The notes below the pieces were generated by a model that saw only the letters and a list, made by a program, of their open reading frames with translations, was not told the origin of the DNA and made no database searches. From positions 1 through 7,293 of the forward strand of contig CAAGRM010000234.1 in the NCBI GenBank assembly GCA_900772675.1: a stretch of DNA of 7,293 nt, given 5' to 3'. Source of the stretch: Lachnospiraceae bacterium (lineage in GTDB: Bacteria; Bacillota; Clostridia; Lachnospirales; Lachnospiraceae). Of the stretch, positions 6,841-7,293 are shown piece after piece; position 1 is the stretch's first letter, and each line of letters starts with the position of its first letter. The position numbers were made by a program, and so were the translations under genes.

Positions 6841-6881
6841 AAAAAAGTGCAGCCAGCAGAATTTTCTTTCCTGCTGGCTGC
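6841..6881 (-). terminator. Rho-independent terminator for leftward transcription (aldo/keto reductase)
   Basis: Perfect 11-base arms GCAGCCAGCAG (6849-6859) and CTGCTGGCTGC (6871-6881) enclose an 11-base loop. Read leftward, the stem is followed by AC and a run of six T (6841-6846), the classic form. Read rightward there is no T run, so it would end MerR transcription poorly. It lies 12 bases beyond the restored stop of the aldo/keto reductase remnant, which identifies it as that gene's terminator. Confidence 0.8.
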
Positions 6882-6893
6882 GTCTGCTATAGT

Positions 6894-7190
6894 TTACCAG
6901 TGAATTTTCAGTGCCGCGATTTTTTCATCTATAGCAATCCCCGAAAATAATGCAAAAAAGGCAGTGTTGCAGAGCGCGAATTGCAAGGAACAAATTTGAA
7001 GGCGTACCGGGGTACGACGAAAATCTGTGACGCAGTAATTCACGCTCTGCGGTGCTGAATTTTTTGCATTATTTTCGGGGATTGCTATAGCTGCTTCATC
7101 TCTTCTGCACTCAGAACCAGATCTCCCGCTGCTCCGTTTTCGCGGATTCGTTCCAGTTTTCTTGAACCCGGGATCGGCACGACGTGCATT
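6894..7190 (-). pseudogene. Aldo/keto reductase, C-terminal remnant interrupted by a MITE-like element
   Basis: Read leftward from about 7190 the frame encodes HVVPIPGSRKLERIREN, then GAAGDLVLSAEEMKQL. This is the C-terminal signature of aldo/keto reductases, including the IPGSRKxERxxEN region that binds the NADP adenosine phosphate. After MKQL the frame meets TAG, contributed by the inserted element at its edge. If the element (6932-7087) and one TA are removed, the frame continues DEKIAALKIHW and stops at TAA (6894-6896), a normal end for the family, just before the terminator. The N-terminal side is missing: upstream of about 7190 the frame no longer resembles the family, which should show the last barrel strand there, and the catalytic Asp, Tyr, Lys and His are absent from the window. 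The gene is therefore a remnant on two counts. Family call is firm for the tail; where the break lies is approximate. Confidence 0.75.
6932..7087. mobile_element. MITE-like palindromic element, 156 bp, TA target duplication
   Basis: The ends are perfect 28-base inverted repeats (6932-6959 and 7060-7087) starting TAGCAATCCCC. Further inside, 14-base arms at 6969-6982 and 7037-7050 (GCAGAGCGCGAATT against AATTCACGCTCTGC) pair with one mismatch, and the centre CGTACCGGGGTACG (7003-7016) is itself a palindrome. All three levels share the same centre (7009.5), so the whole element is one palindrome without indels. It is flanked by TA on both sides (6930-6931, 7088-7089). TA duplication is typical of IS630/Tc1-mariner transposition, so this is probably a non-autonomous derivative mobilised in trans. 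It has no coding capacity. Transcribed, it would fold into a long hairpin on either strand. Insertion into the aldo/keto reductase tail is shown by the restored frame across the site. Confidence 0.8.
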
Positions 7191-7293
7191 TCATTGCAGG
7201 ATCTGAATGGTGAGTATCTTGTAATGCCGATTGAGGGTGTTTCCAAAGAGCTCGATGCGTTTCGGAACCACATCCATCAGAAATATCCGACGA
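7191..7293. other. Unassigned right-hand edge, possible gene fragment
   Basis: The reductase similarity ends at about 7190 and I recognise nothing beyond it. A rightward frame from about 7200 reads DLNGEYLVMPIEGVSKELDA and stays open to the edge, with natural-looking codon use. A leftward frame entering at the edge reads IFLMDVVPKRIELFGNTLN and stops at TGA near 7195. At least one may be a piece of a neighbouring gene joined to the reductase tail by a rearrangement. There is no start codon with a ribosome binding site, so no CDS is called. Confidence 0.3.

Noticed and set aside
6324..6842. A 172-residue leftward open frame across the MerR gene.
   Set aside because: It is the antisense shadow of a clear MerR protein with its own ribosome binding site.
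6929..7090. Reading the palindrome as a CRISPR repeat or a small RNA gene.
   Set aside because: There is a single copy with no spacers, and the TA duplication plus the restored reading frame explain it better as a transposed element.

Overview
The window looks like a piece of a Bacillota chromosome, most likely a gut-type clostridium of the Lachnospiraceae. That placement rests on Gram-positive cell-wall sorting signals, AAGGAG-type ribosome binding sites, moderate GC content and the style of the MerR and aldo/keto reductase proteins; it is inference, because no marker gene is present.

Positions 1-6144 hold a four-gene leftward operon for a sortase-assembled pilus. In transcription order it has a 1461-residue cell-wall-anchored adhesin or tip-type protein, a signal-peptidase-I-like protein whose catalytic Ser and Lys are both replaced, a 342-residue FctA/Spy0128-type major pilin with two predicted Lys-Asn isopeptide domains, and the start of a class B sortase that runs off the left edge. 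This is the same order as the Streptococcus pyogenes FCT pilus locus (cpa - sipA/lepA - fctA - class-B-type pilus sortase). Adhesin/SipA-like and pilin/sortase are joined by ATGA stop-start overlaps. The pilin alone has a leader gap with its own good Shine-Dalgarno sequence, as expected for the most abundant subunit. A likely promoter for the operon lies just upstream of the adhesin, at about 6184-6212.

Positions 6145-6404 are a divergent regulatory region with a promoter candidate on each strand and a perfect 7-bp-arm dyad. A rightward MerR-family regulator (6405-6821) follows. Its helix-turn-helix and a cysteine at residue 53 resemble the AdhR/NmlR carbonyl-stress branch.

Positions 6822-7293 are a degraded area. 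A leftward terminator hairpin is followed, going right, by the 3' end of an aldo/keto reductase gene cut by a 156-bp, almost fully palindromic MITE-like element with perfect 28-bp inverted ends and a TA target duplication. Removing the element and one TA restores the frame MKQLDEKIAALKIHW-stop, with the stop 12 bases from the terminator. The reductase homology itself is lost upstream of about 7190, so the copy is a remnant. The last 100 bases are unassigned.
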